Assembly: GCF_018362975.1 (NCBI RefSeq)
Contig: NZ_CP074371.1
Coordinates: 4,650,001 to 4,714,000 of the forward strand
Direction of reading: 5' to 3'
DNA: 64,000 nucleotides
DNA from: Nocardia tengchongensis
GTDB lineage: Bacteria > Actinomycetota > Actinomycetes > Mycobacteriales > Mycobacteriaceae
The notes beneath the pieces were generated by a model. The model had not been told where the DNA came from and searched no databases. It saw nothing but the letters and a program-made list of their open reading frames with translations. The number at the start of each line of letters is the position of its first letter. Positions within the stretch are counted from its first letter, which is position 1. Position numbers and translations under genes: made by a program. Shown here piece by piece: positions 62,404 through 64,000 of this stretch.

Positions 62404-64000
62404 GCATGACCGACGAAGGCCTCACGAACAACGGGGACGACCGCACGCCCGGCCGATTCCAGGTATCGCGGCGCGGAGTGTTCGGGGTGGGCGCTGCCGC
62501 CCTGGTCGCCGCCGGAGTGGGCGCGGCCGTCACCGGATGCGACAGCAACAGCGACAACGGCTCGGCCGCGGAGAAATCCAGCAAGGACCCCGTCGCCCCC
62601 AGCGGTCACATCGAGGACCAGCAGAAGCAGGCCCAGTCCTCGCTGCCCTTCTCCGACACCCAGGACTTCGCCGACACCGACAGGGGTTTCATCGCCAAGC
62701 TGCAACCCGACCAGGTCAAGGACGCCAAGGGTAATGTCATCTGGGACAACGATTCCTACGGCTTCCTGCAGGGCTCCTGTCCCAACTCGGTGCACCCGTC
62801 GCTGTGGCGGCAGTCGCAGCTGGTGGTGAAACAGGGCCTCTACGAAGTGGTTCCGGGCATCTACCAGATCCGCGGCCTGGACCTGTCGAACATGACGATC
62901 ATCGAAGGCAAGACCGGCGTCATCGTGATCGACCCGCTGATCTCCACCGAGACCGCCAAGGCCGGCATGGACCTGTACTTCGCCAATCGCGGGCAGAAGC
63001 CGGTCACCGGCATGATCTACACTCACTCCCACGTCGACCACTTCGGCGGCGCGATGGGTGTCATCACCCCCGAAGACGCTGCCTCGGGCCGTATTCCGGT
63101 GATCGCCCCGCAGGGCTTCGTCGAACACGCCGTGGCCGAGAACATCTTCGCCGGCACCGCCATGGCCCGCCGCTCGGCCTACATGTACGGGGCGGCCCTG
63201 CCGCGTGGTGACAAGGGACAGGTCGGCGCGGGCCTGGGCATGACCACCTCGACCGGCACCGTGAGCCTCATCCCGCCCAACCGGGACGTCACCCGCACCG
63301 GGCAGGAGGAGACGATCGACGGGGTGCGCATCGTCTTCCAGATCACCCCCGGCACCGAAGCGCCCTCGGAGATGAACTTCTACTTCCCCGACTTCCGGGC
63401 CATGTGCATGGCCGAGAACGCCACCCACACGTTGCACAATCTGATCACCCTGCGCGGCGCGGTGGTTCGCGACGCCCACGTGTGGTCGCAGTACCTGACC
63501 GAGACCATCAACATGTTCGCCGGCATCTCCGATGTCGCGTTCGCCTCGCACCACTGGCCCACCTGGGGTTCGGACAAACTCACCGAATGGCTGTCGCTGC
63601 AACGCGATACCTACGCCTACCTGCACGACCAGACCCTGCGCATGCTCAACCAGGGCTACACCGGTATCGAGATCGCCGAGCAGATCCAGATGCCGCCGGC
63701 CATCGAGCAGAAGTGGTACAACCACGGCTACTACGGGTCGGTCAGCCATGACGTGAAGGCCGTGTACCAGCGCTACATGGGCTGGTTCGACGGCAATCCC
63801 GCGCACCTGTGGGAGCACCCGCCGGTCGACTCGGGCAAGCGGCACGTGGACGCCATGGGCGGCGCGAGCGGCGTGCTGAAGGTGGCCCGTAAGGCCTACT
63901 CCGACGGCGACTACCGCTGGTGCGTCCAGGTACTCAACTACCTGATCTTCGCCGAGCCCGACAACGAGAAGGCGAAGATGTTGCAGGCCAGCGCCTTCGA
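62404..64000 (+). CDS. Alkylsulfatase, Tat-exported lipoprotein (cut by window end)
   Basis: 532 codons are present; the gene runs off the right edge. The N-terminus has a twin-arginine signal (VSRRGVFGVG) and lipobox VTGC, so the protein is exported folded, with its metals, and lipid-anchored. The mature part parallels the upstream alkylsulfatase closely (YGFLQGSCPNSVHPSLWRQS, THSHVDHFGG, FASHHWPTWG). The last ~120 residues expected (SCP-2-like domain) lie beyond the window. Start ATG at 62404 after AGGAGAG. Controlled by the divergent TetR gene. Confidence 0.92.

Overview
The window reads as chromosome of a high-GC, mycolic-acid-type actinomycete, most probably a Nocardia or close relative. 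GTG starts are frequent. The family content fits: a decaprenyl-phosphate phosphoribosyltransferase (UbiA), F420/deazaflavin enzymes, an L,D-transpeptidase, a Wadjet-type operon, class I fumarase and DUF6301-like proteins. This placement is inference from gene content; no rRNA or tRNA was found.

Layout. 0-16.5 kb is an accessory zone of mostly single, unrelated genes (hemerythrin, DUF6301-like, ADP-ribosylglycohydrolase, membrane proteins, two GNATs, VOC). A dispersed ~85-100 bp repeat, always in the same orientation here, separates many of them. An IS3-family element (10331-11650) and an IS256 relic (15061) also lie here. 11.9-14.9 kb holds a LysR gene divergent from an SDR-MFS pair. 16-24.7 kb carries small orphan genes, including an HPr-like protein without the active histidine, a frameshifted SLATT protein, a DUF4291 gene and a decayed HIT gene. 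25-28.8 kb is a one-carbon region (FolD-like, FchA-like, L,D-transpeptidase, LLM oxidoreductase). 28.9-34 kb is a complete stressosome/partner-switch module (RsbR-RsbS-RsbT, PP2C, a large PAS-GAF-PP2C-HATPase protein and a STAS antagonist). 34.2-42.8 kb holds MarR, fumarase, VanY-like, UbiA, a glutamine amidotransferase, TetR, SnoaL and a Ser/Thr kinase. 42.9-45 kb is a cyanate module (CynR-CynT-CynS). 47-55.8 kb is a jetABC (Wadjet type II) operon with no jetD beside it. 55.9-58.5 kb is an HbpS/SenS/SenR-like heme-responsive module. 58.7-64 kb has two alkylsulfatases, one in an operon with two DUF202 proteins and one a Tat lipoprotein behind a TetR gene with a clear palindromic operator.

Caution: ten independent 1-2 base indels break otherwise good coding frames (ADP-ribosylglycohydrolase, both IS3 orfs, SLATT, fumarase, TetR, kinase, CynR, and jetC twice). 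One in-frame TGA also interrupts ubiA. The indels sit mainly in G/C runs or GC dinucleotides, and they hit a housekeeping gene. Some or most may be sequencing errors rather than real pseudogenes.
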